Shown piece by piece: positions 7,224 to 7,952 of a stretch of DNA of 7,952 bases (the stretch's first letter is position 1; every line of letters starts with the position of its first letter). This stretch comes from SAR116 cluster bacterium (lineage in GTDB: Bacteria; Pseudomonadota; Alphaproteobacteria; Puniceispirillales; Marisalimonadaceae), in the NCBI GenBank assembly GCA_002691795.1, contig NZIY01000011.1, positions 1 through 7,952 of the forward strand, read 5' to 3'. Below the pieces are notes generated by a model. The model did no database searches. It was not told the DNA's origin and saw only the letters and a list, made by a program, of their open reading frames with translations. The translations under genes and the position numbers were made by a program.

Positions 7224-7952
7224 TTGAAATTGCAAACAATTATATGCATGAAGTGGGGAAGAAGATACAATTATAATTATGTTAATAATCTTTATGAATC
7301 TATTAAAAAACATACAGAAAAAAAAACACAGTTAATATGTTTTACAGATGACAAAAGAAAAATATCTAAAAATGTTATTTGTAAACCATTACCTAAAATT
7401 AAGATCCCTAAAAAAATCTCACAAACACCATGGCGAAAACTTAGTATATGGCAATACCCCTTACACGACATAAAAGGTGATGTTCTATTCTTAGATTTAG
7501 ATCTTGTTATAACCAATAACATTGATAAACTTTTTACTTATAAACCTGGTACATTTTGTGTCATAGAAAATTGGACACAAGTTGGAAAAGGCATAGGAAA
7601 CACAAGTTGCTTTAGATTGCCTGTCAAAAAATATAAATTTATTTTTGAGGAGTTTGAAAAAAAACCATTATATTACTTGAATAAATTTCATATAGAACAA
7701 GTATATATCAGCAAATTGATTCCAGAACAAAATTTTTGGCCAGATAATTGGTGCAAAAGTTTTAAACATAATTTACTTCCAAAGTGGCCAATGAGAATTT
7801 GGAAACCTGCAGAATTGCCTAAAGACACAAGTATTGTTGCATTTACAGGAAAACCTGACCCAGAAGATGTTTTAAGAGAAAAATGGCCTATCCCCAAAAA
7901 TAAGTTCTTTAAAAAAATATATAAGCAAGTCAGAAGACCAGAATGGTTAACA
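7224..7952 (+). CDS. DXD-type (GT-A-like) glycosyltransferase, TTG start, truncated at right edge
   Basis: An open frame runs without a stop from TTG 7224 to the last base, giving 243 residues. It resembles a group of small alphaproteobacterial proteins annotated as glycosyltransferases. Landmarks are IICMKWGRRYNYNYVNNLY (6-24, the V/I-x-C-V/M-K-W-G start of the first strand), LICFTDD (37-43), PWRKLSIWQYPL (69-80), VLFLDLDLVITNNIDKLF (87-104) with the metal/nucleotide-binding Asp-x-Asp at 91-93 (bases 7494-7502), FCVIENW (111-117), EQVYIS (158-163), and VAFTGKPDPED (205-215), where relatives usually have F-H-G-x-P. The internal ATG (residue 9) would cut the first beta strand, so TTG is chosen. 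The C-terminal RRPEWLT looks close to the family end, so probably only a few residues are missing. It is divergent from the GT4 gene across 45 bases. Donor and acceptor are unknown; a role in surface glycan synthesis is inferred from neighbours. Confidence 0.85.
   Translation, partial: MKLQTIICMKWGRRYNYNYVNNLYESIKKHTEKKTQLICFTDDKRKISKNVICKPLPKIKIPKKISQTPWRKLSIWQYPLHDIKGDVLFLDLDLVITNNIDKLFTYKPGTFCVIENWTQVGKGIGNTSCFRLPVKKYKFIFEEFEKKPLYYLNKFHIEQVYISKLIPEQNFWPDNWCKSFKHNLLPKWPMRIWKPAELPKDTSIVAFTGKPDPEDVLREKWPIPKNKFFKKIYKQVRRPEWLT

Noticed and set aside
7292..7897. Two minus-strand frames opposite the right-edge glycosyltransferase
   Set aside because: The plus-strand frame is open across the whole region and carries DXD and other family motifs, so these are antisense shadows.

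Overview
The window is strongly AT-rich and gene-dense. It encodes six complete or nearly complete proteins plus one truncated at the left edge. Gene content and coding style (A/T-ending codons, Lys/Asn/Ile/Phe-rich proteins, almost no intergenic DNA, overlapping or abutting genes) suggest a streamlined marine alphaproteobacterium such as SAR11/Pelagibacterales. That assignment is inference from style and protein families; no rRNA or other taxonomic marker is present.

Left part (1-3327), housekeeping genes. A valine-catabolism dehydrogenase (3-hydroxyisobutyrate dehydrogenase, missing its N-terminus at the window edge) runs rightward and ends exactly where a leftward membrane-bound ion-pumping pyrophosphatase (hppA) ends, with no base between the two stop codons. 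Upstream of hppA on the same strand, 24 bases away, is a small YkuD-type L,D-transpeptidase.

Middle part (3328-6101), cell-envelope genes. A 64-base divergent spacer with a palindromic ATTATAAT separates the transpeptidase from an AmpG-like muropeptide permease. The permease stop is followed after 4 bases by an O-antigen ligase/polymerase-type membrane protein. The transpeptidase (peptidoglycan cross-linking) and AmpG (muropeptide recycling) therefore face away from each other across one control region, and the ligase (surface glycan attachment) is probably co-transcribed with ampG.

Right part (6084-7952), glycosyltransferases. A leftward GT4-type glycosyltransferase overlaps the ligase tail-to-tail by 18 bases. 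A 45-base divergent spacer follows, then a rightward DXD-type glycosyltransferase that starts with TTG and runs off the right edge, probably only a few residues short of complete. With the ligase these form a surface-polysaccharide group.

No RNA gene, insertion sequence, CRISPR array, phage gene or convincing GC-rich terminator is visible. The longest stretch without a coding region is the 64-base ampG/transpeptidase spacer. I found no clearly undescribed system. The best items for a second look are the ion and cofactor signature of the pyrophosphatase, the signal-less transpeptidase with its neighbours, the shared palindromic -10 region, and the ampG-ligase coupling.
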